A stretch of DNA of 64,000 nucleotides from Pokkaliibacter sp. MBI-7 (GCF_029846635.1 NZ_JARVTG010000001.1:839001-903000), one strand, 5' to 3'; counted from the stretch's first letter, positions 33,847-43,384 are shown. Notes: generated by a model from the letters alone, not told the origin. Made by a program: numbers and translations.

Positions 33847-36459
33847 GTGCTGATAGTTACTGACTCAACCAGACGTGTGTTGTATTGGGACGAAGCCATC
33901 AGTCGTATGACCGGCCTCACCCCGGCACAATTCGAGTCCACTGCGCTGTATCGGCAACTTGCCCAGGTAATTGAACAGCCCGCCAGCGCCCCCTTGCTGC
34001 AAACCGTTCCTCTTGCCGACAGCGACAGCCAGCTGCTCGCCACGGCAGATCGCCTGCATATGGGTGATGACGCCATTCTGCTGCTGATCACACTGAATCA
34101 GCCTCGCCCCGGCCAGCTGCCCTGTATCAGTCTTGACCTCAAACATGAGCAGAACCAGCCCAATCAGGCGCTGCTGCAACTGGCCGAAACCATGCACTGC
34201 GATTATCAGCAGCTGTTGCCCGAAGTGATTCAGCAGAACTGGAAAGACATCCCGCTGGCCATTTTCAGTACAGAGGTGCATTACCAGAACCTGCTGCTAC
34301 GCTGGCTGGTCATGCCGCGCGCAGATGGCCAGACCCTGTATTGTCTGGGCATGCCGGTGGATGAGCAGGAGCTGTATCAGCAAATCCTGGAATACTCGGT
34401 GGATGGCATCTATCAGACCCATCGTTCCGGCAAAATCCTGTTCGCCAATCAGGCACTGTTGCAGCTGTTTGGCTACGACAATCTGGAGGGGATGCAGCGA
34501 GCTATTCAGGACGTCAGCAGCGATCTCTATGTCCATCCAGAGCATCGTCACCAGTTTGTCTCCCTGCTCGATGAACATGGCATCGCCGAAGCCTTTGAAT
34601 GCCAGATGCGTACCGCGACCGGCAAAATTATCTGGCTAAGACAAAATGCCCGCTCGGTGCGGGGTATCAACGGCAAGACGGTATTCATTATCGGCACGGT
34701 ATCCGACATCACCCAGCAGAAGCGGGCCGAACAAGCCCTGCGCTATGCCGAAGAACAATACCGTGGCCTGTATGAAAACGCCGTGGCGGGCCTGTTCCGC
34801 AGCTCCATCAAGGGCTACTTCCTCAGCGTCAATCCGGCGCTGGCCACCATGTTCGGCTTCAATTCACCTGCGGCCTGCATTCGCTACTACACCGACCTGA
34901 GCAATCAGCTGTACGTCAAACCGCAGCAGCGCAAACAGCTGCTGCGACAGATGCTGAGCAACAAGGACGTGATACGTAATGAGATGGAGGTATACCGTCG
35001 CGACGGCAGCACCATGTGGATACTGCAGAATCTGCGACTGGTGCGTGATGCCAATGGCAAGGCACTGCATATCGAAGGCTCCACCATCGATATTACCCAG
35101 AGCAAGCAGGCCCAGCAGCGTATCAACCATCTGGCCCACCATGATTCCCTGACCCAGTTACCCAATCGTATTGCTCTGGCACAACAGATCAGCCGCTGCC
35201 TTGGCGAAGTCAGCAAGGGGCTGTGTTCCGGCTTCTATCTGCTGATGCTGGATCTGGATAACTTCAAGGACATCAATGATACCCAGGGCCATGGTCTGGG
35301 CGATCAGCTGCTGCAGATCGTTGCTGATCGCATCCGCTCACTGCCTGCCCAGCATTTCGATGTGGCCCGTATCGGCGGCGATGAGTTTGCGCTGCTGGTC
35401 CGCCAGAATGATCAGACCATAGAGACCTTCTGCCAGCAGCTGCTGGATGTCATCGCCCAGCCCATGCAGCTCAGCAATCAGCACTTTCGTATCAGTGCCA
35501 GCATCGGCGTGGTCCATTACCAGCCCACAGACCCGCTGCAAACGGCGGATCAGGCGCTACAGCGTCTGCTGCGTCAGGCCGATCTGGCGCTCTACCAGTC
35601 CAAGGATAACGGACGTAACTGCTACAGTTTCTACTCCCCCGACCTGGATGCCCGTCTGCAGGAGACCCGTCAGCTGGAGCGTGACCTGTACGATGCGCTG
35701 CGCTCTGAGGAGCAGTTCTTTCTGGTGTTCCAGCCGCTGATCAACTGTACCAACGGCCGCCTGCTGGGGGCCGAAGTGTTGCTGCGCTGGCAACACCCGG
35801 ATCGCGGGCTGATCTCACCGGCACAGTTCATCCCGCTGGCGGAAAGCTGTGGCCTTTCATCGGAGCTGGATGACTGGGTACTGCGCCATGCCTGCCAGCA
35901 GTTACGCCAGTGGCAGGATCGCGACCGTCCCCTGCCCCTCAGTGTCAACCTGTCGGCCCAGCAGTTCTCTCAGCTGGACCTGCTGTCACGCATTCAGGGT
36001 CTGATTGACGAATTCGCCATCGCACCGGCCTATCTGGGTCTGGAACTGACCGAAACGGCCGCCCTGACCAACCACCAGACGGCCGTCATGGTGCTGAAGC
36101 AATTACGTGAGCTGGGTATCAGCATCGCGCTTGATGACTTCGGAACGGGGTACTCGTCGCTAGGTTATTTGCAGGACATGCCGGTCACCAAGGTCAAACT
36201 GGACCGCGCCTTTATTGCCGGTATCGTCAGCGACCCGCGCCAGCGCGCCATTGTCTCGGCGGTGGTTAGTCTGGTTCGCAGTCTGGGGCTGATACTCAAT
36301 GTGGAAGGGGTGGAGACCGTGGAGCAGTTCAAAGTCCTGCAGGCGTTTCATGTGGATGAGCTGCAGGGTTTTCTGCTGGGCCGCCCGGTCATTGCAGCAG
36401 AACTGGAACGCCAGTGGCTGGGGGCGGAGGGCTGGCAGGCGCTGACCCTGCCAGACTGA
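33847..36459 (+). CDS. PAS-GGDEF-EAL cyclic di-GMP signalling protein
   Basis: An 870-residue cytosolic signalling protein. It has a truncated-looking N-terminal PAS-like stretch (1-60), two clear PAS domains (about 175-290 and 295-425), a GGDEF domain with GGDEF at 510-514 and an EAL domain from about 614. The EAL signature is EVL at 643-645, and later catalytic motifs (DDFGTGYSSLGYL, ELTETAAL, VEGVET) are intact, so phosphodiesterase activity is likely. No RxxD inhibitory site precedes the GGDEF motif. The only start in frame is GTG 33847, and the protein begins inside what looks like a PAS fold, so the N terminus is uncertain. There is no membrane segment. Confidence 0.9.
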   Translation: MLIVTDSTRRVLYWDEAISRMTGLTPAQFESTALYRQLAQVIEQPASAPLLQTVPLADSDSQLLATADRLHMGDDAILLLITLNQPRPGQLPCISLDLKHEQNQPNQALLQLAETMHCDYQQLLPEVIQQNWKDIPLAIFSTEVHYQNLLLRWLVMPRADGQTLYCLGMPVDEQELYQQILEYSVDGIYQTHRSGKILFANQALLQLFGYDNLEGMQRAIQDVSSDLYVHPEHRHQFVSLLDEHGIAEAFECQMRTATGKIIWLRQNARSVRGINGKTVFIIGTVSDITQQKRAEQALRYAEEQYRGLYENAVAGLFRSSIKGYFLSVNPALATMFGFNSPAACIRYYTDLSNQLYVKPQQRKQLLRQMLSNKDVIRNEMEVYRRDGSTMWILQNLRLVRDANGKALHIEGSTIDITQSKQAQQRINHLAHHDSLTQLPNRIALAQQISRCLGEVSKGLCSGFYLLMLDLDNFKDINDTQGHGLGDQLLQIVADRIRSLPAQHFDVARIGGDEFALLVRQNDQTIETFCQQLLDVIAQPMQLSNQHFRISASIGVVHYQPTDPLQTADQALQRLLRQADLALYQSKDNGRNCYSFYSPDLDARLQETRQLERDLYDALRSEEQFFLVFQPLINCTNGRLLGAEVLLRWQHPDRGLISPAQFIPLAESCGLSSELDDWVLRHACQQLRQWQDRDRPLPLSVNLSAQQFSQLDLLSRIQGLIDEFAIAPAYLGLELTETAALTNHQTAVMVLKQLRELGISIALDDFGTGYSSLGYLQDMPVTKVKLDRAFIAGIVSDPRQRAIVSAVVSLVRSLGLILNVEGVETVEQFKVLQAFHVDELQGFLLGRPVIAAELERQWLGAEGWQALTLPD

Positions 36460-36516
36460 GCCCTGTTCTCAGATCAGGCTCGCGTTCCGAACGAGCCGGG
36501 TTTACACAGCTGGCGC

Positions 36517-37293
36517 TCAGGGCGCCAGCCAGCCAATCTCCTCTGCGGTGGTTTTACCAATCACGACCTGCGACAGGTCATCGGGTATTTCTGCCTGCTG
36601 CGGCGTCAGCGGAATACGCCCGGCCATCAGCTCAGCCTGCCGCTGTGGCAACAGTGGTTGCTGTTCAGGATGGGCAAAACCACCCGGATACGCCGGGTAC
36701 AGCGTCTGTGGGTCATATTTGTCAGTGGCGCCAAAGTTATGCAGTAATTCATGGGCCAGAATGACATTGTTGACCTCCCCTAGCGTCTTGCTGGCATAAC
36801 CATACACCACGCCCATCCATAACTTCTCAATGCCAAAAGCATGCTGCGGACGCTGCAGGTTTTCTGGTCCATAAAGCACCAGAAACAGATCCACATCACT
36901 GTGCTCACGGTTCTCCACCCGCCACCAGTGCCACCAGCGCAGCTCGAGGCTCCACCACATGATTGCCAGTGCACTGGCGCCGGGTTCCGGTTGCGGCGGA
37001 GGTAACACCTGCACCTGGCTATCCAGCGCCAGATGAATGGGTTGATCCAGAGGCAGGCCGTAGTCAGCCGCCTGCTCATTGAGAAAGGTTTCAATATCAG
37101 CAAAATCGGTGTTGGTCAGACTCTCCATATAGTGCTGGGTGCTGGCCTCGCCATCACCGTTAAGCAGATGCACATTGACCCACACAGGGCGTTGCCAGTG
37201 GCTTAACTGCCATGACTTCCAGACCGTAGACTGCAGCGCCAGAAACAGCGCCCCCAGCAGCACCGTCAGGCGTATCAGCTTCCAGACACTCAT
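36517..37293 (-). CDS. Putative membrane-anchored zinc metallopeptidase (HExxHxxGxxD)
   Basis: A 258-residue protein with an N-terminal membrane anchor or signal segment (LIRLTVLLGALFLALQSTVW, about residues 6-25) and the motif HELLHNFGATD at 181-191. HExxHxxGxxD is the metzincin-type zinc site with aspartate as third ligand, and M223 (ELMAGRI) could be the Met-turn. The domain should face the periplasm. I cannot place it in a named family. I chose the ATG at 37293 because the membrane segment begins there. It converges with the PAS-GGDEF-EAL gene and is divergent from the amino-acid dehydrogenase. Confidence 0.7.
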   Translation of the reverse strand: MSVWKLIRLTVLLGALFLALQSTVWKSWQLSHWQRPVWVNVHLLNGDGEASTQHYMESLTNTDFADIETFLNEQAADYGLPLDQPIHLALDSQVQVLPPPQPEPGASALAIMWWSLELRWWHWWRVENREHSDVDLFLVLYGPENLQRPQHAFGIEKLWMGVVYGYASKTLGEVNNVILAHELLHNFGATDKYDPQTLYPAYPGGFAHPEQQPLLPQRQAELMAGRIPLTPQQAEIPDDLSQVVIGKTTAEEIGWLAP

Positions 37294-37559
37294 GACACAC
37301 CGACCTCTGCAGCATCCCCTACCCTGCTCATATGTGCGTTCATGCGTTCTTCTCCCTGCCATGACGAGTTTTGCTTCAGAGTGCAGACACCAGCCGAACA
37401 CCAACGTTCAGGACAAGCTCCCGCCTAATAACGCCGCCAGCAGTCAGAGCATTGAACTCGGCGCGCAGCAACCGCAGGGACTTTATAGCCAGATCAGCAG
37501 CATCAGCAAGCCTGTTCTGTAAACAGGTGACTCAGCACAACAGACAGGGAGCAGAGACC

Positions 37560-38597
37560 ATGATGATCTTTTCTCACCCCAGTTTTACCCGGCATGAACA
37601 GGTCAGCTTTATTCAGGATACGGCAACCGGGCTGAAAGCGATTATAGCCATTCACAGCTCACGTCTGGGACCGGCGCTGGGCGGCTGCCGCATGCATGCC
37701 TACCGCACCGACGACGAAGCCTTGACCGATGTCCTGCGCCTGTCGGAAAGCATGAGTTATAAGGCGGCGCTGGCCGGGCTTCCTCTGGGTGGAGGCAAAT
37801 CGGTGATCATCGGCGATCCGAATACCGACAAGACGCCTGCCTTACTGGAAGCGTTTGGCCGGGCGGTGGAGCATCTGGGTGGGCACTATATCGTGGCCGA
37901 AGACGCCGGTACGAGTGCAGCGGACATGCGCATCATCTCGCGACAAACCCATCACGTGACGGGCTTGCCAGATCCGCAGCGCGGCACCGGAGATCCGTCA
38001 CCAAACACCGCTTACGGCGTTTTTCTCGGGCTGCAGGCCGCCGTGCAGGATCGCTTTGGCGATACCTCCTTGCAGGGGATGCAGATTGCAGTACAGGGTC
38101 TGGGCCATGTGGGTATGCGCCTGTGTGCTCTGCTGCATGAAGCAGGGGCGCAGTTATGGGTGGCCGACCCTCTGGCCGAGCGGGTCAGACAGGCGCAAGA
38201 GCGTTTCAGCGCTCATGTCAGCACACCGGAACAGATTCACAGCACCGCCGTCGATGTCTTCGCCCCCTGTGCCCTTGGCGCCAGTATCAATGACCATACC
38301 CTGCCTGAGTTACATGCCGCAGTGGTGGCGGGTGCGGCTAACAATCAGCTACTGCGCCCCGAGCATGGCGATCTGCTGCGTCAGCGCGGCATACTCTATG
38401 TGCCGGATTATGTCCTCAACGCTGGCGGTTTGATTGATGTGTACTATCAGCATGAGGAGTTTTACAGCAGTACCAGGGTGAGGGCACACATCGAACGCAT
38501 CCCCACGACACTGGCAAAAATCTTCGCCACCGCACGGGAGCAGCAGATGGCCACTAACCGGGTGGCCGACCGTCTGGCCAAAACCATGTTGCTGTAA
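37560..38597 (+). CDS. Leu/Phe/Val-type amino acid dehydrogenase
   Basis: A 345-residue Glu/Leu/Phe/Val dehydrogenase-family enzyme, most like leucine or phenylalanine dehydrogenases that deaminate branched or aromatic amino acids with NAD. The substrate site RLGPALGGCRMHAY, the catalytic lysine region YKAALAGLPLGGGKSVI and the Asp region VAEDAGTSAADM are present, followed by a Rossmann domain (VQGLGHVGMRL). I chose the ATG at 37560 with its GGGAG ribosome site; the open frame continues upstream with no similarity. Substrate is not decided by sequence. Confidence 0.9.
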   Translation: MMIFSHPSFTRHEQVSFIQDTATGLKAIIAIHSSRLGPALGGCRMHAYRTDDEALTDVLRLSESMSYKAALAGLPLGGGKSVIIGDPNTDKTPALLEAFGRAVEHLGGHYIVAEDAGTSAADMRIISRQTHHVTGLPDPQRGTGDPSPNTAYGVFLGLQAAVQDRFGDTSLQGMQIAVQGLGHVGMRLCALLHEAGAQLWVADPLAERVRQAQERFSAHVSTPEQIHSTAVDVFAPCALGASINDHTLPELHAAVVAGAANNQLLRPEHGDLLRQRGILYVPDYVLNAGGLIDVYYQHEEFYSSTRVRAHIERIPTTLAKIFATAREQQMATNRVADRLAKTMLL

Positions 38598-38626
38598 AGC
38601 ACATCAGGCATGGCGGATAGCCCACA

Positions 38627-40252
38627 CTACAGGCGGAAATGCGCTATCTGCTCGGTCATCTGTACGGCCAGACTGGAGAGTTGATGGCTGGCCACACTGG
38701 TCTGGTTGGCACCCGCAGCGGTCTGAATCGACACATCTCTGATTCCCTGCAAACTGGTATCCACCATCCGCGCCACCTGTGCCTGCTGCTCCGTGGCGCT
38801 GGCAATCTGCAGAATACGCTGCAACACCTCCTGCATACTGCCATTGATATGCTCAAACACCTGATCAGCCGCCTGCACTGCCGAGGTGGTTTGCTGAGCA
38901 CGGGTGTTGCTGTTGGCCACGGCGCCTACCACCTTTTGCGTGCCTTGCAAGATGGCACTGACGACCTCTTCAATCTCGCGGGTAGAGCCCTGTGTACGCT
39001 GTGCCAATGCCCGTACCTCATCAGCCACCACCGCAAAGCCACGCCCCTGCTCACCTGCACGCGCGGCTTCAATAGCCGCATTCAACGCCAGCAGATTGGT
39101 CTGCTCCGCGACGGCACGGATCACATCCAGCGCCTGACTGATGGCGGCAGCCTGCTGTGACAAGTGCTGCACCTCATCGCTGGTGCGACTGATATCACCA
39201 CTCAGCGCCTGCATGGCACTGACGCTTGCCGCTATCTGCTGACGCCCGCTCTCCACCTTGGACATGGTGGTATCGGTGATAGTCGAGGCCGCACTGGCAT
39301 TGTCGGCCACATCCTCGATGGCCGTGGTCATCTGATTGATTGCCGTTACGGCCTGCTGCAGCTCGTCGTCCTGCTTCTGCATATTTCTGGCGGCATCATC
39401 GGTTACCACACTCAGCTCTTCCGAGGCAGAAGCCAGCTGAGTACTGGAATCCAGAATCCGGTCAATGATGTCGCGCAGCGCCTGCTGCATCGTCGCCAGC
39501 GCAGAGTTCATCTGCGTCAGCTCATCACGCCCCTCCACCCTGATGGTGGACGTCAGATCACCCGCCGCCACCGCCGTGGCCATTGTCAGCGCATTGCCGA
39601 CCGGCCGCGTAATGCTGCGAGTCAGCACCATACCGATGAGAATGCAGAGCAGTACGCTGAACAGTGCCAGCCCCGTACTGAAGTGCAGCGCAAAGCGAAA
39701 GCGGCCCTCAGACTCATCCACCGCATTGCGGGCCTCATCCTCACTGACCTGTACCAGAGTCGACAGCTGCTGTGACAGGGTGTCATCCAGTGTCTCCATG
39801 GCATTGAGGGTGTCGCTGGCCTGGGCAATCCTGCCCTGCTGCTGCAGCTCCAGCACCTGTTGTTCCTGCTGCCAGTAACGGCTCAACGTCTGCTGAAGGG
39901 TGTCATACGCCTGACGCTCGCCGCTGCTGGCCAGAGCGGCGTTGAGTAATTCCAGACTGTGATGGGATTGCTGCAGGGTACTGTCGACTTTCTGTCGCTC
40001 ATGCTGTTTCTCTGCATCAGTGTCCGCCAGCAGCAGATTGGCCGTGCTGGCCTGCAGTTGCAGCAGACTGGTTTCAACATCGACGGTACGCACAATGGAC
40101 GGCAGCCAGACGGCCTGCAGCTCCAGCGTCTTGCCGTTCATCTTCTCCATCTGCAGCAATGACATGGAGCCAAGCAGCACCAGCAACAGCACGATGCACA
40201 GAAAGCCTGCCAGCAACCGTCCGCCGATAGTGAACCGTCTGATCGCTATCAT
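38627..40252 (-). CDS. Methyl-accepting chemotaxis protein
   Basis: A 541-residue chemoreceptor. It has an N-terminal helix (LLAGFLCIVLLLVLLGSMSLL), a periplasmic four-helix-bundle sensor (about residues 35-190), a second membrane helix, a HAMP domain (about 215-265, RSITRPVGNALTMATAVAAGDL) and a cytoplasmic coiled coil. The hairpin tip that contacts CheA/CheW is the standard IEAARAGEQGRGFAVVADEV. I chose the ATG at 40252, where the first helix is placed normally; the frame extends upstream without similarity. The ligand is unknown. Confidence 0.93.
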   Translation of the reverse strand: MIAIRRFTIGGRLLAGFLCIVLLLVLLGSMSLLQMEKMNGKTLELQAVWLPSIVRTVDVETSLLQLQASTANLLLADTDAEKQHERQKVDSTLQQSHHSLELLNAALASSGERQAYDTLQQTLSRYWQQEQQVLELQQQGRIAQASDTLNAMETLDDTLSQQLSTLVQVSEDEARNAVDESEGRFRFALHFSTGLALFSVLLCILIGMVLTRSITRPVGNALTMATAVAAGDLTSTIRVEGRDELTQMNSALATMQQALRDIIDRILDSSTQLASASEELSVVTDDAARNMQKQDDELQQAVTAINQMTTAIEDVADNASAASTITDTTMSKVESGRQQIAASVSAMQALSGDISRTSDEVQHLSQQAAAISQALDVIRAVAEQTNLLALNAAIEAARAGEQGRGFAVVADEVRALAQRTQGSTREIEEVVSAILQGTQKVVGAVANSNTRAQQTTSAVQAADQVFEHINGSMQEVLQRILQIASATEQQAQVARMVDTSLQGIRDVSIQTAAGANQTSVASHQLSSLAVQMTEQIAHFRL

Positions 40253-40461
40253 GTTCCCTCCCGCCAGGTTCAGACCTGTGCGAACAGTGGTAGTTGTATT
40301 CCAGGCTCCCTCGGGCAAGTGTAGACGCGGACCACTACCTGTCAAAAATGACAGCTCGCCGTCATGCGCTGGTCGTAACAGCCCCTGACGCTTCCGGTTT
40401 CCACCATGCAGCCGCTCTGCGACAATAACCGCCCCTTTCAGCACGGCGACCTTCCTCTGTC

Positions 40462-41172
40462 ATGAATCTGATACTGCTCGAGCCCAGTGACTTTATTTCC
40501 GCTACCCACGTCTGCTTACGGGGAAGACGCCAGCAGCATGTACTCGCCGTGCATCAGGCCGAAGCCGGGCAACAGCTCACTGTCGGTCTGCTCAACGGTC
40601 AGATAGGAAAAGGGCTGATTACCCAGCTCGATGACACCCAGCTGCACATGGAGGTCAGCCTGACCAGCGATGCGCCACCCGCCCTGCCACTGACCCTGAT
40701 TCTCGCGCTGCCTCGTCCCAAGATGCTGCGCCGAACCCTGCAGCATGCCTGCACGCTGGGCGTCAGCCGTATCGTGCTGGTCAATGCCGTGCGGGTGGAG
40801 AAAAGCTTCTGGCAGACACCCTTTCTGCAGGAGCAGGCTATCCATGAGCAGCTGGTACTGGGGCTGGAACAGGCCCGTGCTACACAACTACCGGAAGTCC
40901 TGCTGCGCAAGCGCTTCAAACCCTTTGTGGAAGATGAACTGCCTGCTCTGTGTGCAGGCAACCAGTGTATTGTTGCTCACCCCTATACCGAACAGGCCTG
41001 CCCGGTAGCGGACGAGCGCCCGGTCACTCTGGCGGTCGGCCCTGAAGGCGGCTTTGTGCCCTATGAGGTGGATAAGCTGATGGAAGCAGGCTTCAGCCCG
41101 GCGCATCTTGGGCCGCGTATTCTGCGGGTGGAAACGGCAGTACCGGTGCTGATCAGCAAACTGTTTTACTGA
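40462..41172 (+). CDS. rsmE: 16S rRNA (uracil(1498)-N(3))-methyltransferase
   Basis: A 236-residue SPOUT-class methyltransferase that methylates U1498 of 16S rRNA. It has an N-terminal PUA-like domain (about residues 18-70) and the C-terminal trefoil-knot signature VGPEGGFVPYEVDKLMEAGF with LGPRILRVETAV. Length agrees with the family (about 243). It is divergent from the chemoreceptor gene. Confidence 0.95.
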   Translation: MNLILLEPSDFISATHVCLRGRRQQHVLAVHQAEAGQQLTVGLLNGQIGKGLITQLDDTQLHMEVSLTSDAPPALPLTLILALPRPKMLRRTLQHACTLGVSRIVLVNAVRVEKSFWQTPFLQEQAIHEQLVLGLEQARATQLPEVLLRKRFKPFVEDELPALCAGNQCIVAHPYTEQACPVADERPVTLAVGPEGGFVPYEVDKLMEAGFSPAHLGPRILRVETAVPVLISKLFY

Positions 41173-41200
41173 TTGCCTGAATCGGCTGGCGGTGAAGCCC

Positions 41201-41602
41201 TCAGGCCGTTGCGGAGAAGGTCTGCCGTGATTGCTGAATCTCAGACAGCAGCGGGTTCTGTGAGCTGAGCCCCACCAGCGACATATCGACCTCTGCCGAA
41301 GCATTGCTGGCCGGTTGCGGGCGGGTATTCAGCCATGACAGGGTCAACGCCAGTGCGCCGGACTGACGATTCTGCAGCATGGAGGCCATATCCATCACCA
41401 GCTCCGGGGTATAGCCATCAATTTCTGTGGGTGGCGTACTTTCCTGTTGCTCAGGCTGATCAAGCTGCTGGAAGCGCGAATCCCACATCGACATCAACCA
41501 GGCAAAATGCGCCCCGTTCCCCTGCTGTAACGAGGTACCGAGCTGGCGATCTGCGGCTTCGACGTGCCGTAGTGCCGTTGGGTTGACGATGGGGAGACTC
41601 AC
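41201..41602 (-). CDS. Hypothetical protein
   Basis: A 133-residue cytoplasmic protein that I do not recognise. It has no signal peptide or membrane segment, a helical N-terminal half with LRHVEAADRQLGTSLQQG and a Gln/Pro-rich linker around residue 60. I favour GTG at 41602, preceded by AAAGGG about 10 bases upstream; another GTG at 41689 would add 29 residues but starts inside a sequence that looks like an intergenic repeat. It converges with rsmE (28 bp between stops). Confidence 0.55.
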   Translation of the reverse strand: MSLPIVNPTALRHVEAADRQLGTSLQQGNGAHFAWLMSMWDSRFQQLDQPEQQESTPPTEIDGYTPELVMDMASMLQNRQSGALALTLSWLNTRPQPASNASAEVDMSLVGLSSQNPLLSEIQQSRQTFSATA

Positions 41603-41681
41603 CTGACTTGCGCCCTTTGTGACAGACGCTAAGATGATCGGCCTGTCAGGGCAAAACTTGACGTCTATCTTCCCTTGGAAC

Positions 41682-41835
41682 CTGTTCACGATCTCGCGCG
41701 CTAAGGCCAGTCAAGGCGAAAAGCAATGAGGAAGCGGAGTTTACGGTTTGTAAATCAGCCTTCCGAAGATCTTTTCAACGCCGGTGGCCGACACGCAGCA
41801 GGTTGTGCAGACGCTCCAGGTACTGTTCACGACCT
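41682..41835. repeat. Candidate intergenic repeat element upstream of greB
   Basis: The segment between 41682 and 41835 is bounded by two copies of CTGTTCACGAyCT (41682-41694 and 41823-41835, 12 of 13 identical). Inside, TGAGGAAGCGGAGTTTACG at 41727-41745 recurs with one change at about 58467-58485 after the Lrp-type regulator. I recall similar sequences in intergenic regions of related genomes, but cannot verify this here. It contains no convincing gene; the short frame MRKRSLRF arises from the repeat itself. Confidence 0.5.
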
Positions 41836-41854
41836 TCCCAACGGCTTAAGCACT

Positions 41855-42367
41855 ATGTCCCGATATCGTCCTCCCCGGCAGAAAAGCAGCCCCTATATCA
41901 CGCCTGAAGGCGACCGCGCCCTGCGTGATGAACTGCACTATCTGTGGCGCGTCAAGCGACCAGAGGTGACTCAGGCCGTTTCTGAAGCCGCCGCACTGGG
42001 TGACCGCTCGGAGAACGCAGAGTACATCTACGGGAAGAAGCAACTTCGCGAGATTGACCGGCGGGTGCGCTATTTACAGAAGCGTCTGGATGAGCTGACC
42101 GTAGTGCGCCAGCTACCCGACGATCAGGACCGGGTGTTCTTCGGTGCCTGGGTGGAAGTAGAAGATGAACAGGGCAACGCCTTTACTTACCGGCTGGTCG
42201 GCCCCGATGAAACCGATACCAGCAAAGGCTACATCTCCATTGATGCACCGATGGCACGACAGCTACTGAAAAAGACCTTCGGCGATCAGGTGTGGGTGGG
42301 GCATGAAGAGCACCGTAAGTGCTATGAGATTGTCGATATCCGCTACGTTGGCGCAGGCGATCAGTAA
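41855..42367 (+). CDS. greB: Transcription elongation factor GreB
   Basis: A 170-residue Gre factor that enters the RNA polymerase secondary channel and stimulates cleavage of backtracked RNA. The N-terminal coiled coil carries the acidic tip region GDRSENAEYIYGKKQL and the C-terminal FKBP-like domain has DDQDRVFFGAWVEVEDEQG. The family-specific YITPEG opening separates it from GreA only weakly, but the basic loop and length support GreB. I chose the ATG at 41855, where similarity begins; upstream in-frame sequence comes from the repeat. Confidence 0.92.
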   Translation: MSRYRPPRQKSSPYITPEGDRALRDELHYLWRVKRPEVTQAVSEAAALGDRSENAEYIYGKKQLREIDRRVRYLQKRLDELTVVRQLPDDQDRVFFGAWVEVEDEQGNAFTYRLVGPDETDTSKGYISIDAPMARQLLKKTFGDQVWVGHEEHRKCYEIVDIRYVGAGDQ

Positions 42368-42393
42368 CGCCATTAGGCACAAACATCAAAGGC

Positions 42394-42417
42394 AGGCAGA
42401 GAGTACTCTGCCTGCTA
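42394..42417. terminator. Bidirectional hairpin between greB and GNAT genes
   Basis: A perfect 10 bp stem GCAGGCAGAG/CTCTGCCTGC with an AGTA loop lies between convergent greB and the acetyltransferase gene. No clear T run follows on the plus strand. Confidence 0.65.
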
Positions 42418-42445
42418 CTCCAGCTATGTGAGCGTATGCACGCTC

Positions 42446-43306
42446 CTAGCCCAGCTCAAAAGTCGTCACCCCAAAGACCCCCTCCATGCGTATAGCCGGA
42501 GCCTCTCCGGTATACATTCTGGCGGTCTCGAAGACGCTCTGCATGGCCATCCGCTGCGCCAGCGCGACCGCCTGCGGGTGACACTCAGGCACATCAAGAT
42601 AGAACTCGGCGCCTTCTGGTAACGACATCAACAGCTGTTGCAACAGCCTTTCTGCGATCAGCTGGGAGTCAGCAAACAGCGGACCCACTTTGTAGCCAGA
42701 CAGACAGGGGCGAATAACGGCAAGACCGCTGATCGCATCATCAGTCAGGCTGACCAGCGCGACACTGTCAGGCTGACCTATCCAGCTGGCCAGAAACTCG
42801 CTGCGCTCCGCCGGGAAATAGCGCCGGTCATAGTCAAACAGGGCCTGCCGGTCCACTTCAGTTGCAGTCAGCACCGTCAGTTCAGGGTGGCCGCTCAGCA
42901 CCGGCAATGCGGCGTCACGCTGCCCATGAAAACGGATATTGCGATAGACCAGACGAAATCCTGAACGTTTGTAGTTGTCCTGCTGAGCGACGACCCCATC
43001 CAGCCCGACATTACAGTTGCGCAAGTGGTTCATCCCGGCCTGCCACAGGCGCCAGCCATAACCCCGGCCACGACAGGCAGGAACCACGATATAACAGCCA
43101 ATAAATCCAAACTGTCCGGGATAGGCGACGGCCGAGATGCAACCAACCTTCTCACCTTCCAGCTCCGCCAGCAGAAAGCCCTGAGGGTCAGCCTGATAGA
43201 ACGGCTCCGCATCATGCAGGCCGGGATTCCAGCCCTCCGCAGCGGCCTGATCAATCATCCACTGTACTTCTTCAGCCAGCATGGGCCGGATCGTCAACTC
43301 TGCCAT
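42446..43306 (-). CDS. GNAT family N-acetyltransferase (two-domain)
   Basis: A 286-residue protein with an N-terminal GNAT domain (about residues 1-135) and a C-terminal Acetyltransf_18-type domain (about 160-286). The acetyl-CoA pyrophosphate loop is VVPACRGRGYGWRLW. The substrate is unknown. I chose the ATG at 43306, which has an AAGGAA ribosome site at good spacing, over the ATG 24 bp upstream. Confidence 0.87.
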   Translation of the reverse strand: MAELTIRPMLAEEVQWMIDQAAAEGWNPGLHDAEPFYQADPQGFLLAELEGEKVGCISAVAYPGQFGFIGCYIVVPACRGRGYGWRLWQAGMNHLRNCNVGLDGVVAQQDNYKRSGFRLVYRNIRFHGQRDAALPVLSGHPELTVLTATEVDRQALFDYDRRYFPAERSEFLASWIGQPDSVALVSLTDDAISGLAVIRPCLSGYKVGPLFADSQLIAERLLQQLLMSLPEGAEFYLDVPECHPQAVALAQRMAMQSVFETARMYTGEAPAIRMEGVFGVTTFELG

Positions 43307-43384
43307 GGCGTGTTCCTTCTTGGCGGACATGTTTGATCTATCGCCGCAAGGTAGACGAACACGGGCCTGTCTGGCAAATCAGGG

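Noticed and set aside
33818..33853. Eleven-codon open frame (MYSEQVEQTSC) before the PAS-GGDEF-EAL gene
   Set aside because: Too short to support; it overlaps the GTG start but I see no ribosome site that would make it a leader peptide.
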